Positions 1-8,675 are shown, counted from the stretch's first letter. The stretch: 64,000 bases of DNA from Mucilaginibacter sp. (GCA_030445275.1 JAUCSE010000089.1:62001-126000), one strand, 5' to 3'. The notes: generated from the sequence alone by a model not told the origin. A program made the numbers and translations.

Positions 1-403
1 TACGGTCATCCGGGCGATTTTTTATAAAGTCGATAGCGATATTCTTGCCGGCTTCTAAACGGTTCGGTTTAAAATCCTCGGCCAGCATACTGCCCGAAAT
101 ATCTGATGCAATCATAATATCAATACCCTCGGTAGTAGAGTTTTGCCAGCTTAATGACGATTGCGGCCGGGCCAATGCTACAATTAGAGCAGCCAAAGCC
201 AATGAGCGTAATACAATGCCCAAATGCCTGAAACGGGCAACATTATTTTTTTTGACGATGGTGAAGCCTTTAAGCGTAGGTACATTTAAGTTTCCCTGTA
301 GCTGCTTTTGTTTCCAGATATACCAACCCACCATTAAAGGTATAATGAGCATTAACCAGAAAAATCCGGGATGGGCAAATTCTATTCCGTTAAACCAGCT
401 CAT
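1..403 (-). CDS. batA: BatA-like VWA-domain membrane protein (5' part only)
   Basis: The first 134 codons are visible; the 3' end lies beyond the window edge. The protein has a hydrophobic N-terminal segment (about residues 13-29), a second one near 60-78, then the start of a von Willebrand factor A domain with the metal-site motif DISGS at 101-105. This order (two membrane segments, then VWA) is typical of the Bacteroidota aerotolerance proteins BatA/BatB. The start codon overlaps the stop of the upstream BatD-like gene by 4 bp (ATGA, 400-403), so translational coupling is likely. The role in the family is poorly defined: an inner-membrane complex linked to envelope integrity or stress together with MoxR ATPases. 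Confidence 0.85.
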   Translation of the reverse strand, partial: MSWFNGIEFAHPGFFWLMLIIPLMVGWYIWKQKQLQGNLNVPTLKGFTIVKKNNVARFRHLGIVLRSLALAALIVALARPQSSLSWQNSTTEGIDIMIASDISGSMLAEDFKPNRLEAGKNIAIDFIKNRPDDR

Positions 404-1368
404 TTCTTATCCTCTTCCTTTATAACGGGTGCTTGAATTACAGGCTGTGTTTTGTTTACAAAGGCAACGGCATTATCCATGCTCTGCTCATTTTCATAAG
501 GCAGTGGTTTTTCCTTCGCAAACTTCACCAAATCGGCCATTACCAGCAGCTTGCGCAGGTTGTTCCTGTTCTCGTCAGCAATATCCATGTGCCCCAGACT
601 GGCAAATATTTCGTCAGATGTTTGCTCATGCGCTTTTATAGCATAGCGGCTCTCCAGATACTCACGCAATACATCGCTCAGCTCAATATGATATTGTTTT
701 ATCTGTTCCTGCTGCCATAGCTTCTTATCGCGCAACTCGGCCAGTTTTTGCAGAGCAATAACGTGAGGTGGTATAATTGGTTTAGGCGGTTCAATTACTA
801 CCACCTTTTTAGGTCTTTTCAGTAGATAGTAAATGATGCCACCTATAATCAATAAAGCCGCCAGAATACCTACAACCCATTGCCAGTTATCGCGCAGCCA
901 ATCCCAAAATGAATATTTAATGGTAAGGGGCTGTTTAATATCATAAAAGGCTTTGGTAGTATCAACCGCTACTGGCGATACCTGCAGGCTTAAACTTCGC
1001 GTTTTTAAATCGCCGCCAGCCGTATGGAATGCATATGATGGGATCTCATAGTCGCCGCTATCAAATGAAGTAATGGTATAGTTGTGCCTGATAGTTTGGA
1101 TACTTACATCCTGCTTATCAAAAACAGTATCGGCCTTTGAACTAACGACCTGAATTTTACCGCTGATAGTGTCTGTTATCACCGGAAAATCAACCTTATC
1201 CTTTACCTTAAAACGTGCAGTTAGGTGCAGCTGTGTTTGCTCGCCTATCTTTATCACAATGCGATCAATCTTAGCATCAACCTGCGGATCCTGGGCATGG
1301 CTTTGATAAGCAAAGCCGGTAAGCAGTAGGTTTAACAGCAGTATATATTTAGTAAAGCGCTTAATCAT
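400..1368 (-). CDS. BatD-like membrane-anchored protein of the bat/moxR cluster
   Basis: A 322-residue protein with a signal peptide (cleavage near the SHA-QD site at 24-27), an extracytoplasmic beta-rich region (about 30-150), one transmembrane helix (about 164-183) and a cytoplasmic, charged helical tail. It sits between the DUF58 protein and BatA and overlaps both neighbours by 4 bp, so the three are co-translated. Architecture and position match the BatD/DUF4381-like members of Bacteroidota bat operons; no enzymatic motif is visible. Function inferred from context: periplasmic or cytoplasmic adaptor of the MoxR-VWA system. Confidence 0.75.
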   Translation of the reverse strand: MIKRFTKYILLLNLLLTGFAYQSHAQDPQVDAKIDRIVIKIGEQTQLHLTARFKVKDKVDFPVITDTISGKIQVVSSKADTVFDKQDVSIQTIRHNYTITSFDSGDYEIPSYAFHTAGGDLKTRSLSLQVSPVAVDTTKAFYDIKQPLTIKYSFWDWLRDNWQWVVGILAALLIIGGIIYYLLKRPKKVVVIEPPKPIIPPHVIALQKLAELRDKKLWQQEQIKQYHIELSDVLREYLESRYAIKAHEQTSDEIFASLGHMDIADENRNNLRKLLVMADLVKFAKEKPLPYENEQSMDNAVAFVNKTQPVIQAPVIKEEDKK

Positions 1369-2246
1369 CTTTTGCCTTCCCGCTTTTTAAATAGTGTCAT
1401 TAATGGTTTTACATATGATTCATGGGTACCTATACTGGTAAAATCAACACCCGACCGGCGGAAGGTTTCCTGTAGCAGCCCGTTTCTTCTAAGCCCTTCG
1501 GCTTTAAAGGCAGTGCGTACAGCCTCATCGGCGGTGTTAACCCATAATAATTGCCCCGTTTCTTCATCCTTCATCGGGATAAGTCCCAGATTCGGAAACT
1601 CCTCTTCGTGCTTATCATAAAGTCGCAGAGCAATGATGTCATGCTTTTTATTGGCGATCTTCAGCTCGTCCTCAAAACCGGGACTTATAAAGTCGGAGAT
1701 AATAAAAGCGGTGCATTTTTTCTTGATGGCGCTGGTAAAATACCGCAGGGCCTCAGCAACACTGGTGCCTTTGTTTTCGGGTTTAAAATCAATCAGTTCC
1801 CTGATGATCATCAGGATATGACTGCGGCCCTTTTTAGGTGGAATGAATTTTTCTATCTTATCGCTGAAGAAAAGTACCCCTACCTTATCATTATTCTGTA
1901 TGGCCGAAAAAGCCAGCACGGCACAAAGCTCTGTAGCCACGTCTTGTTTCTGCTGATTTTGAGTGCCAAAATTTTCGGAACCGCTTACATCCATCAGCAG
2001 CATAAAAGTAAGCTCGCGCTCCTCATCAAACACCTTTACGTAAGGGTGATTAAAGCGGGCGGTAACGTTCCAGTCAATGGTTCTGATCTCATCGCCCAAC
2101 TGGTATTCGCGCACCTCGCTGAAAGCCATACCACGGCCCTTGAAAGCCGAATGATATTCGCCCGAAAACAAGTGGTTACTTAACCCCCGGGTTTTAATCT
2201 CGATCTTCCTTACTTTTTTAAGCAGTTCTTTGGTATCCTTAGCCAT
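1365..2246 (-). CDS. DUF58 domain protein of the bat/moxR cluster
   Basis: 293 residues. The DUF58 signature, reading around GDEIRTIDWNVTAR (residues 51-64), is followed by a VWA-like fold whose metal-site motif is DVSGS at 86-90. The family is almost always found next to MoxR AAA+ ATPases, as here (moxR lies upstream in the same direction). The stop overlaps the BatD-like start by 4 bp. No membrane segment is visible, so it should act in the cytoplasm as a partner or substrate adaptor of MoxR (family inference). Confidence 0.9.
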   Translation of the reverse strand: MAKDTKELLKKVRKIEIKTRGLSNHLFSGEYHSAFKGRGMAFSEVREYQLGDEIRTIDWNVTARFNHPYVKVFDEERELTFMLLMDVSGSENFGTQNQQKQDVATELCAVLAFSAIQNNDKVGVLFFSDKIEKFIPPKKGRSHILMIIRELIDFKPENKGTSVAEALRYFTSAIKKKCTAFIISDFISPGFEDELKIANKKHDIIALRLYDKHEEEFPNLGLIPMKDEETGQLLWVNTADEAVRTAFKAEGLRRNGLLQETFRRSGVDFTSIGTHESYVKPLMTLFKKREGKR

Positions 2247-2251
2247 ATGAG

Positions 2252-2285
2252 CCTCACCTAAATCCTCTCCAAAGGAGAGGACTTC
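2252..2285. repeat. CCTCTCC/GGAGAGG hairpin repeat
   Basis: A perfect 7-bp stem with an AAA loop (2264-2280), preceded by CCTCACCTAAAT. A near-identical copy lies at 47661-47704 in the thrA leader, and similar purine-rich hairpins occur at 7061 and 18722. Here it sits just upstream of the DUF58 start, inside the moxR-DUF58 gap. Confidence 0.75.
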
Positions 2286-2322
2286 TGATTTGCATTTTTT
2301 AACTTTATTATTTAAACAAAAA

Positions 2323-2440
2323 TGTCATTTCGAACGATAGTGAGAAATCTTCTGTGGCTTTGTATGTACGCTTTGCAGATTGTATAAGATTTCTCTTTCG
2401 CCCTCCTCCTAAAACCCATCCAAGCTCTATCGAAATGACA
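2323..2440. repeat. REP/BIME-like element, ATTTC subtype
   Basis: The left half begins GTC and carries ATTTC/GAAAT as its own hairpin stem (2326-2348). The right half ends GAAATGAC. The arms enclose about 70 bp with a run of degenerate sequence. A second copy of the subtype is at 18992-19080. It occupies the moxR-DUF58 gap, so any transcript of the cluster would carry it. Confidence 0.75.
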
Positions 2441-2466
2441 GATACGAGGGGTTGGAGTGAAGCCCC

Positions 2467-3522
2467 TTACGGTACCTCTACCACATTCAATATGCCGGTA
2501 ATTATATTCTCGGTAGTGATGTTCTCGGCCTCGGCCTCATAGCTTAACCCAATACGGTGACGCAGTACATCATGACAAATGGCCCGCACGTCTTCAGGTA
2601 TCACGTAGCCCCGGTGCTTAATAAAAGCATAAGCTTTTGCTGCCAGCGCCAGATTGATACTTGCCCTTGGCGATCCGCCAAATGTTACCAGGTTTTTATA
2701 ATGTGCCAGTTTATACTGTTCAGGGAAACGGGTGGCGAAAACAATATCGATGATGTATTGCTCAATTTTTTCGTCCATGTACACTTCCCTTACCACTTTG
2801 CGTGCCCGCACAATTTCCTCCGGTTTGATTATAGCCGTTGGTTTTGGCATGCCGCCGGGTAATATATTGGCACGTATAATTCTTTTCTCTTCCTCTTTTT
2901 CAGGGTAGTTAATAACCACCTTGAGCATAAAACGGTCAACCTGCGCTTCGGGAAGCGGATAGGTACCTTCCTGCTCAATAGGATTCTGGGTAGCCAGTAC
3001 CAGGAACGGGTTGGGCAGCGGGAAAGTAGTATCTCCAATAGTTACCTGGCGTTCCTGCATGGCTTCCAGCAGCGCGCTTTGCACTTTGGCCGGGGCACGG
3101 TTTATCTCATCGGCCAAAATAAAGTTGGAGAATAAAGGTCCTTTACGAACAATGAACTCTTCCTTTTTTTGATTGTAGATCATGGTACCCAGTAAATCCG
3201 CAGGTAAAAGATCGGGAGTAAACTGGATACGGCTGTAGTCAGCCTGTATGGCTTTGGCCAGCGTATTGATGGCCAGCGTTTTTGCCAACCCCGGAACACC
3301 CTCCAAAAGGATATGACCATCGGCCAGTAAACCGATCAGCAATCGCTCCACCATATATTTTTGCCCAATGATCACTTTATCCATCTCCATTTTAAGCAGA
3401 TCAATAAACGCACTTTCTTTTTGTATCATTTCATTCAGTGCTCTGATATCGGTTGAATACGATAAGCTACCAGGAACTTCGCCTGATGAAACATTTTCAG
3501 TATTACTTTTAAATTCTTCCAT
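2467..3522 (-). CDS. MoxR-family AAA+ ATPase
   Basis: 351 residues. Walker A GVPGLAKT at 75-82, Walker B ILADEINRAP at about 135-144, and the sensor region ATQNPIEQEGTYPLPEAQ that is typical of MoxR proteins. Members act as chaperone-like ATPases that activate or assemble metal- or VWA-dependent partners. Here the partners are encoded directly downstream (DUF58, BatD-like, BatA). A 220-bp gap with two repeat elements separates it from the DUF58 gene. A promoter-like box lies directly upstream (3545-3578). Confidence 0.95.
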   Translation of the reverse strand: MEEFKSNTENVSSGEVPGSLSYSTDIRALNEMIQKESAFIDLLKMEMDKVIIGQKYMVERLLIGLLADGHILLEGVPGLAKTLAINTLAKAIQADYSRIQFTPDLLPADLLGTMIYNQKKEEFIVRKGPLFSNFILADEINRAPAKVQSALLEAMQERQVTIGDTTFPLPNPFLVLATQNPIEQEGTYPLPEAQVDRFMLKVVINYPEKEEEKRIIRANILPGGMPKPTAIIKPEEIVRARKVVREVYMDEKIEQYIIDIVFATRFPEQYKLAHYKNLVTFGGSPRASINLALAAKAYAFIKHRGYVIPEDVRAICHDVLRHRIGLSYEAEAENITTENIITGILNVVEVP

Positions 3523-3544
3523 GCAATCTTTTTTATTCGATAGG

Positions 3545-3578
3545 CAAACTTAATCACACTAACATTTTTTCACCACAA
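3545..3578 (-). promoter_or_regulatory. Putative Bacteroidota promoter of moxR
   Basis: On the minus strand TTTG (3575-3578) is followed after 22 bp by TAAGTTTG (3545-3552), which matches the Bacteroidota -33 TTTG / -7 TAnnTTTG pattern. It lies about 22 bp upstream of the moxR start. Spacing is slightly long; assigned by pattern only. Confidence 0.45.
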
Positions 3579-3766
3579 AAAATATGGCCTTAAATGTTAA
3601 ATTTTGTTAAATTTTAGCTGTCGGCGGTAAATATATAAGTTTTATGATGATCGAGGCATGAAGTATAGGGCCCGGAGTTTATTATACCTCTGCTTTTATT
3701 AATCCAATCTTCATTTATAAACAGAACGGATTAAGTACTTTTAAAGTGTTATTTATTACAGACTTT

Positions 3767-4816
3767 ATGTATAAAAAGTGTTTCTTATTTATTTTACTGA
3801 CCATCAATGCTATAAGTTTTTCAGCTGTTACCTATGGTCAGGGTTCCTATAAAAACATACCACTGCCTAAAAATATTAATGGGGTAAATGAGGAATTTTC
3901 GGGTATGGCCATGTATGGTAACCGGCTTTACCTGGAGCCCCAATACGGTGACCGTAAGGAAACCAAACTTAATGGCGATTTTTATATTTACAGCATAGCG
4001 GCCGATAGTATTGACCGGATTATAAATGGAAAAGACAGCTTGCTTACCGCTTACAGAACCATCAGCGTAAAAAACCTGGATAAACTGCCTGATTCGGTAA
4101 AAAACGATTACGAAGGTTTTGAGGCTTTAACCATCGTAAACAATACCGCCTACCTATCTATTGAAACCCATGACAACTATAATTATTGTTTTTTACTGCG
4201 GGGCACGCTGGATACCGTTAAAAATGAAATAACAATTGATCCACTGCATTACATCACCCTTAAAAGGTACCTGCGTATTGACAATGCCGGCTTTGAAAGC
4301 GTAACCTGGCTGCCCCAGGAGAAAAAACTACTGGCCTACTATGAGTTTAACGGCGCGCCCGAGGGTGGTCACGGCTACCTAATTGATACCGCTTTTACGC
4401 AGGCACCCGAACAAATAAAAGCACCGTTTCTTTATTTTAGGCTAACGGATATTGCTACCAGCCCTGACGACAAAATTTACGGTATCAACTATTTCTGGAA
4501 TGGCGATTATAATGCCTACCTGAATAATGAAATGCTAAAAGAACAGGAAAAAAATATCCAAAAAAGCATTCCCGATCTGGAAACGCCTATTAATAATAAC
4601 CCCGGTTATTTGAAGCAAAAAACCACTAACTACGCTCGTATTGTGATGCTTAATAGCCGAAAAGACAAACACTGGAAACAAGTAACATCGGCATTTCCGG
4701 CATTTAAAAATAATTGGGAAGGTATAGCCTTGTACAGGAAAGGTGCTTTAATCATTACCGATGCCAACAGGAGTAGCAAGCAGTTGACTACGTTTGGATA
4801 TGTTGCTTTTGAATAG
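3767..4816 (+). CDS. Secreted protein of unknown function (possible beta-propeller)
   Basis: About 349 residues from the ATG at 3767; a GTG seven codons upstream is possible, but the signal peptide MYKKCFLFILLTINAISFSA begins at the ATG. The mature part has repeated blocks such as EGFEALTIVNNTAYLSIE and NAGFESVTWLPQEKKLLAYYE. These look like propeller blades of the SdiA-regulated/phytase-like esterase type, but no catalytic set can be named. It is alone in its direction, between the moxR cluster and a repeat-rich gap. Function unknown. Confidence 0.75.
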   Translation: MYKKCFLFILLTINAISFSAVTYGQGSYKNIPLPKNINGVNEEFSGMAMYGNRLYLEPQYGDRKETKLNGDFYIYSIAADSIDRIINGKDSLLTAYRTISVKNLDKLPDSVKNDYEGFEALTIVNNTAYLSIETHDNYNYCFLLRGTLDTVKNEITIDPLHYITLKRYLRIDNAGFESVTWLPQEKKLLAYYEFNGAPEGGHGYLIDTAFTQAPEQIKAPFLYFRLTDIATSPDDKIYGINYFWNGDYNAYLNNEMLKEQEKNIQKSIPDLETPINNNPGYLKQKTTNYARIVMLNSRKDKHWKQVTSAFPAFKNNWEGIALYRKGALIITDANRSSKQLTTFGYVAFE

Positions 4817-5200
4817 GGATTGAAAAAACTTTTTTGCAGCTCGCTTCGGATGAAAGCAGGCAGAACAATGGTGGCCTTGTACGGCGGCATAGCAAATATT
4901 TGCTGAAGCAGGGGCCTTGTGCGATCCGCCGGCTGGCGGAGGGGCAACTGTTTGCAGCCCGCAGTTCCGTCTGATTTGCAGGGCAAAGGCCATGTGCGGC
5001 AAAGAAGCCTAAAAAGAAAAAAGCATTTTTGTTACGTTTATCGCTGTTATTTGTTTTTTATAGGTGCTCAAGAGGGCTTCGCCGTATGTTGCGACAAAAG
5101 TAATGGGCCTTCCCGCGGCCAAAAGCGGGTATACTACATGCTTACTCGCTCTGTATAAAGGGGATTGCTTCGTGCCTCGTAATGACGCGTTTTTTTATTA
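4817..5200. other. Gene-free stretch, G+C richer than surroundings, with repeats
   Basis: A gap of 384 bp between convergent genes. The segment 4840-5000 is visibly G+C richer than the rest of the window and contains the palindrome TCCGCC-GGCT-GGCGGA (4925-4940), a member of a family seen at 13463, 41513, 45145 and 58854. The end carries a single REP-like half-element (5158-5190). Short reading frames on both strands show no family resemblance and no ribosome binding site, so I call no gene. Confidence 0.5.
5158..5190. repeat. Single REP-like half-element
   Basis: A right-hand half only: ATTGC (5164-5168), the loop TTCGTGCCTC, GTAAT, then GAC (5184-5186). One base of the stem is mismatched relative to the intact GCAAT form. 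No inverse partner is present nearby, unlike the paired copies elsewhere. Confidence 0.65.
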
Positions 5201-5638
5201 TTAGTTTACCAAATCCCTGATTATATCCTTACACCCACCCTCTATCAGCTCAAAAACAGGTTCAAACTGATTATCATCATAGTAAGGGTCGGGTACTACT
5301 TTATCGCCGAGTAATAATTTTACTTTTTGGGTATCGTGTTCATTACGGGCCAGAGATAATACATCGCTCAGGTTGTTTTTATCCATCACAAAAATGTGGT
5401 CGAAGTGGTCAAAATCGCTTACTTTAAACTGACGGCAAACCTGTTTGCTGATGTCGATGCCATGACTACGTGCTGCGCGGGTTGATCGCCGGTCGGGCCC
5501 TTCGCCCACGTGCCAGTTACCTGTACCTGCCGAATCAACTTCCCAGTTTAGTCCGTTTGCTGCCGCCTGGTGCTGCATAATGCCCTCTGCCAGTGGCGAC
5601 CGACATATATTACCCAGGCAAACCATTAGTATTTTCAT
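5201..5638 (-). CDS. Low molecular weight protein-tyrosine-phosphatase
   Basis: 145 residues, normal for the family. The P-loop CLGNICRS begins at C7, with the catalytic CX5R spanning C7-R13; the general-acid loop DPYY is at 117-120. Both catalytic elements are intact. In bacteria these cytosolic enzymes dephosphorylate phosphotyrosine proteins or small aryl phosphates, often linked to exopolysaccharide or stress; no kinase gene lies nearby. It is downstream of the S1/P1 nuclease gene with a strong inverted repeat between them. Confidence 0.93.
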   Translation of the reverse strand: MKILMVCLGNICRSPLAEGIMQHQAAANGLNWEVDSAGTGNWHVGEGPDRRSTRAARSHGIDISKQVCRQFKVSDFDHFDHIFVMDKNNLSDVLSLARNEHDTQKVKLLLGDKVVPDPYYDDNQFEPVFELIEGGCKDIIRDLVN

Positions 5639-5652
5639 TTTTTTAAGCTTAA

Positions 5653-5705
5653 AGCAAAAAGCCGAAGGCCAAAAGCTTTTTGCTTTAAGCCTTCGGCTTT
5701 TTGCT
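5653..5705. repeat. 17-bp inverted repeat between S1/P1 nuclease and phosphatase genes
   Basis: AGCAAAAAGCCGAAGGC (5653-5669) pairs perfectly with 5689-5705 across a 19-base loop that itself repeats AAAGC words. On the minus strand it directly follows the nuclease stop and could end transcription. The arm closely resembles 6966-6991, which lies inside the signal-peptide codons of the lipoprotein gene two genes upstream. Confidence 0.75.
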
Positions 5706-5709
5706 CAAA

Positions 5710-6504
5710 TTAACCAAACAGCTGATTCAATACACCAGCCAGGCGTACACCGGCTTTTACCATTTGCTGGTTAAGGATATCTATATATTTAAAATTGTAT
5801 TTATAACCCAGGCTATCTCCGTTCTTGGTATCGGCATATAATTTTTCGGCAAGCTGATTTGATTCTAAAAGCCATTGGCTTATCGGATCTTTTTGCAAAC
5901 GGGCACGTTGTGCCGCGGTGGTATGATTGATCATTGCTGTATACTCCGTATAACTCAACTGCTGAAAATCTATCAGTTGACTGTCCCAAACCGAGTGCAG
6001 GTTACTTTCCTTACCAAACCATTGTACTTTAACATCATTACCTCCCTTGTCGCTGGTATGGCCGGTGTGCAGGGGTTGGTGTACGTCCTCCACAATATGG
6101 ATCAGCATACGCAGGTAAAGCAGTTTGTTTTCTTTGGTTAGTGTTTTCTTTTTTAACCCTGCTATCAAAAAATTCATTTTGGTATAGGCATCGGTAGCAG
6201 TATCGGCCTTTAAATATTCCTGCAGTTCCGGATAGGTATAAGCCTTATCCAGGTCAATAAAATGCCAGGTATACATATAGTTGTATGCAGGGTCTGATTT
6301 AATAAAATCGGCCCAGTTACTGGTGATGGCAATGGTTTCGTTACCTAAAATAGCCTGGATGGCTTTACGGGCCTTAGGGGTTAAATAACTGTCGGCTATT
6401 TGACCGCAAATACGGTGACCATTAGTTCCCCATGCCATGCTTTGCAATGGGATATAAAACAGGGCAATGATCAGAAAAAGTTTTTTAAGAAAATTTGTTT
6501 TCAT
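5710..6504 (-). CDS. Secreted S1/P1-type nuclease
   Basis: 264 residues from the ATG at 6504, which gives a clean signal peptide ending SMA. The mature protein then starts with Trp (W25), as in zinc-dependent S1/P1 nucleases where the N-terminal Trp binds zinc. Further metal ligands are visible: NGHR (H30), NWAD, HFIDLD, HIVEDVHQPLH and NLHSVWD. The family cleaves single-stranded DNA/RNA and 3'-nucleotides, probably for phosphate or nucleoside scavenging outside the cytoplasm. The start lies 1 bp after the stop of the upstream lipoprotein gene, suggesting co-translation. Confidence 0.93.
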   Translation of the reverse strand: MKTNFLKKLFLIIALFYIPLQSMAWGTNGHRICGQIADSYLTPKARKAIQAILGNETIAITSNWADFIKSDPAYNYMYTWHFIDLDKAYTYPELQEYLKADTATDAYTKMNFLIAGLKKKTLTKENKLLYLRMLIHIVEDVHQPLHTGHTSDKGGNDVKVQWFGKESNLHSVWDSQLIDFQQLSYTEYTAMINHTTAAQRARLQKDPISQWLLESNQLAEKLYADTKNGDSLGYKYNFKYIDILNQQMVKAGVRLAGVLNQLFG

Positions 6505-6505
6505 T

Positions 6506-7027
6506 TTACAATGGTTTTGGGACACAACTGGTGCGCTTTATTAAATGTGCGTTGATGGGTATAACGTTGGATGTACTTGCAAATTGGATAAGCGAATCCG
6601 TTTTTTGCTTCACTTTAAAATACTCCTCATAATCGCCTGAGCGGAAACAGCCTTTTTCGTCTTTATAACTACCGTCGGCATTGCAAAATTCGCCTTTGAG
6701 GTGCAATGTATCCAGCTTTTGCGAGTAAGTACCTTTAATATATTCGGCCCAGTGACCACGGTTCATACAGGTATCCGAACCATAATTTACTTTACTAAAC
6801 GAGCTGATCTTCATAAAAAAAGAATCACAGCTGAACTTAAGATTATACAGCGAATAAGCAACCAGTCGCTTTTGTGCCGGTACCGAGTCCTGTTGCCACT
6901 CACCCTGCACATATTTTTCGCCCGGCTTTTGCGTATCGGGGTTTAAAGAACAGGAATTGAGGCTGAAAGCTAAAAGCAGAAAGCCAAAAGCAACGATAGA
7001 AAAACAAAAGCTTAAAGGCTTTGACAT
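6506..7027 (-). CDS. Small lipoprotein of unknown function
   Basis: 173 residues with a lipoprotein signal peptide ending LAFSLNSC (lipidated Cys at 26). The mature part contains six further Cys residues and a lipocalin-like alternation of strands (GHWAEYIKGTYSQKLDTLHL), but no family can be named. It is coupled to the S1/P1 nuclease gene downstream. The signal-peptide codons (6966-6991) are very similar to the intergenic repeat arm at 5651-5676, so this leader may derive from a repeat. Confidence 0.75.
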   Translation of the reverse strand: MSKPLSFCFSIVAFGFLLLAFSLNSCSLNPDTQKPGEKYVQGEWQQDSVPAQKRLVAYSLYNLKFSCDSFFMKISSFSKVNYGSDTCMNRGHWAEYIKGTYSQKLDTLHLKGEFCNADGSYKDEKGCFRSGDYEEYFKVKQKTDSLIQFASTSNVIPINAHLIKRTSCVPKPL

Positions 7028-7060
7028 AAACTATTTGCTATAAAAGCAGTAAATAAAAAG

Positions 7061-7082
7061 CCCCTCTCCTTCAAGAGAGGGG
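7061..7082. repeat. CCCCTCTC/GAGAGGGG hairpin
   Basis: A perfect 8-bp stem with a 6-base loop in the 66-bp gap between fumC and the lipoprotein gene. Same style as the CCTCTCC hairpins at 2252 and 47661; no clear T-run follows on the fumC strand. Confidence 0.65.
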
Positions 7083-7093
7083 TTGGGGAGAGG

Positions 7094-8491
7094 TTATTTT
7101 AAGCTACCTATCATTTCTTCAGGTTTAACCCATTGGTCAAACTGTTCGCTGGTTAACAGGCCAAGTGCTATGGCTGCTTCACGCAATGATTTGTTTTCCT
7201 TTAATGCAGTTTTGGCAATTTTGGCAGCGTTCTCGTATCCAATATGCGGATTCAATGCAGTAACCAGCATCAGGGAGTTTTCCAGGTGTTTTTTAATGCC
7301 TTCATAGTTGGGCTCAATGCCAATTGCGCAATGATCATTAAATGATACGCAGGCATCGCCAATCAAGCGGGCCGACTGCAGGAAATTAGCTGCCATAACC
7401 GGCTTAAATACATTCAGCTCATAATGACCGTTTGAACCGCCTATAGATATGGTTACATCATTACCCATTACCTGAGCTGCTACCATGGTAACCGCCTCGT
7501 TTTGGGTTGGATTAACCTTGCCCGGCATAATGGACGATCCCGGTTCGTTATCTGGTATATGGATCTCGCCAATACCTGAACGCGGGCCAGAGGCCAGCAT
7601 CCTGATATCATTTGCTATTTTCATTAAGGATACCGCTATCTGTTTCAGCGCGCCATGACTCTCCACAATGGCATCATGAGCGGCGAGGGCCTCAAATTTG
7701 TTTTCGGCTGTGATAAATGGCAAGCCGGTAAATTTGGCAATATATTCCGCCACTTTTACATCGTAACCCTTTGGTGTGTTGATACCAGTACCTACAGCTG
7801 TACCGCCCAAGGCCAGTTCAGAAAGGTGATCAAGCGTATTACGCAGGGCTTTTAGGCCATGGTTCAATTGCGATACATAACCAGAAAATTCCTGGCCCAG
7901 GGTTAGCGGCGTAGCATCCATCAGGTGGGTGCGGCCAATTTTTACCACATTTTTAAACGCTTCAACCTTTGCCTGTAAAGTATCGCGCAGTTTTTCGATA
8001 CCGGGGATGGTTACATCGATCAGTATTTTATAGGCCGCGATGTGCATGGCGGTGGGATAAGTATCGTTTGATGATTGTGATTTGTTCACATCATCATTTG
8101 GGTGGATGAAGGTTTTACCTTCGCCCAGTTTATGGCCTTGCAATACGTGCGAGCGGTTGGCCACCACCTCGTTCACGTTCATGTTTGATTGCGTGCCCGA
8201 GCCTGTTTGCCATATCACCAGTGGAAATTCGCTGGCTAATGCGCCGGTTAATATCTCATCACAAACCTGTGCTATCAGGTCGCGTTTTTCGGCTGGCAAT
8301 ACACCAAGATCGGTGTTGGTATAAGCGGCAGCTTTTTTAAGGTAAGCAAAAGCATCAATGATCTCCTTTGGCATAGATGCCTCCGGACCAATTTTAAAGT
8401 TATTGCGTGATCGTTCTGTTTGTGCTCCCCAGTATTTATCGGCAGGTACCTGTACCTCGCCCATGGTATCGTGTTCGGTTCTGAAACTCAT
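7094..8491 (-). CDS. fumC: Fumarate hydratase class II
   Basis: 465 residues, the usual length for iron-independent fumarase. Signature GSSIMPGKVNP near residue 317 and the GRTHLMDATP active-site segment are intact. It catalyses fumarate to L-malate in the TCA cycle, working with the sdh operon at 33.6-37.7 kb. A TAACTTTG -7 box lies upstream at 8517-8524. The conserved start MSFRTEHDTMGEVQVP fixes the initiation codon. Confidence 0.97.
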   Translation of the reverse strand: MSFRTEHDTMGEVQVPADKYWGAQTERSRNNFKIGPEASMPKEIIDAFAYLKKAAAYTNTDLGVLPAEKRDLIAQVCDEILTGALASEFPLVIWQTGSGTQSNMNVNEVVANRSHVLQGHKLGEGKTFIHPNDDVNKSQSSNDTYPTAMHIAAYKILIDVTIPGIEKLRDTLQAKVEAFKNVVKIGRTHLMDATPLTLGQEFSGYVSQLNHGLKALRNTLDHLSELALGGTAVGTGINTPKGYDVKVAEYIAKFTGLPFITAENKFEALAAHDAIVESHGALKQIAVSLMKIANDIRMLASGPRSGIGEIHIPDNEPGSSIMPGKVNPTQNEAVTMVAAQVMGNDVTISIGGSNGHYELNVFKPVMAANFLQSARLIGDACVSFNDHCAIGIEPNYEGIKKHLENSLMLVTALNPHIGYENAAKIAKTALKENKSLREAAIALGLLTSEQFDQWVKPEEMIGSLK

Positions 8492-8516
8492 GGTAGTATT
8501 AAAATTTTTAGCAGGG

Positions 8517-8524
8517 CAAAGTTA
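8517..8524 (-). promoter_or_regulatory. Putative -7 box of fumC
   Basis: TAACTTTG on the minus strand, an exact TAnnTTTG match, 25 bp upstream of the fumC start. No good TTTG -33 partner is visible at the usual distance. Confidence 0.35.
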
Positions 8525-8637
8525 TGGTTTTATATGATGTATGGGAATGGCTAAGCGTAATCTTTTTAATACAGAATATTGGCCTGACCATCTGTTATTC
8601 AGCCTGGCTTATTTTAAAACAGTTTAAAACCCTTGCA

Positions 8638-8675
8638 AGTGTTCATATCTACACCCATGAACGCTCATGAACACT
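8638..8675. repeat. AGTGTTCAT inverted repeat with iterated word
   Basis: A 9-bp perfect inverted repeat (8638-8646 and 8667-8675). An extra ATGAAC word lies in the loop, so the motif occurs three times in 38 bp. It is in the fumC-CPBP gap. Confidence 0.55.

Noticed and set aside
1551..2183. A 210-codon frame opposite the DUF58 gene
   Set aside because: Antisense shadow of a clearly recognised protein; the DUF58 frame has the VWA motif and coupling to its neighbours.
4748..5002. Minus-strand frames over the G+C-rich gap
   Set aside because: They overlap the 3' end of the secreted protein gene and have no domain, signal peptide or Shine-Dalgarno-like site.
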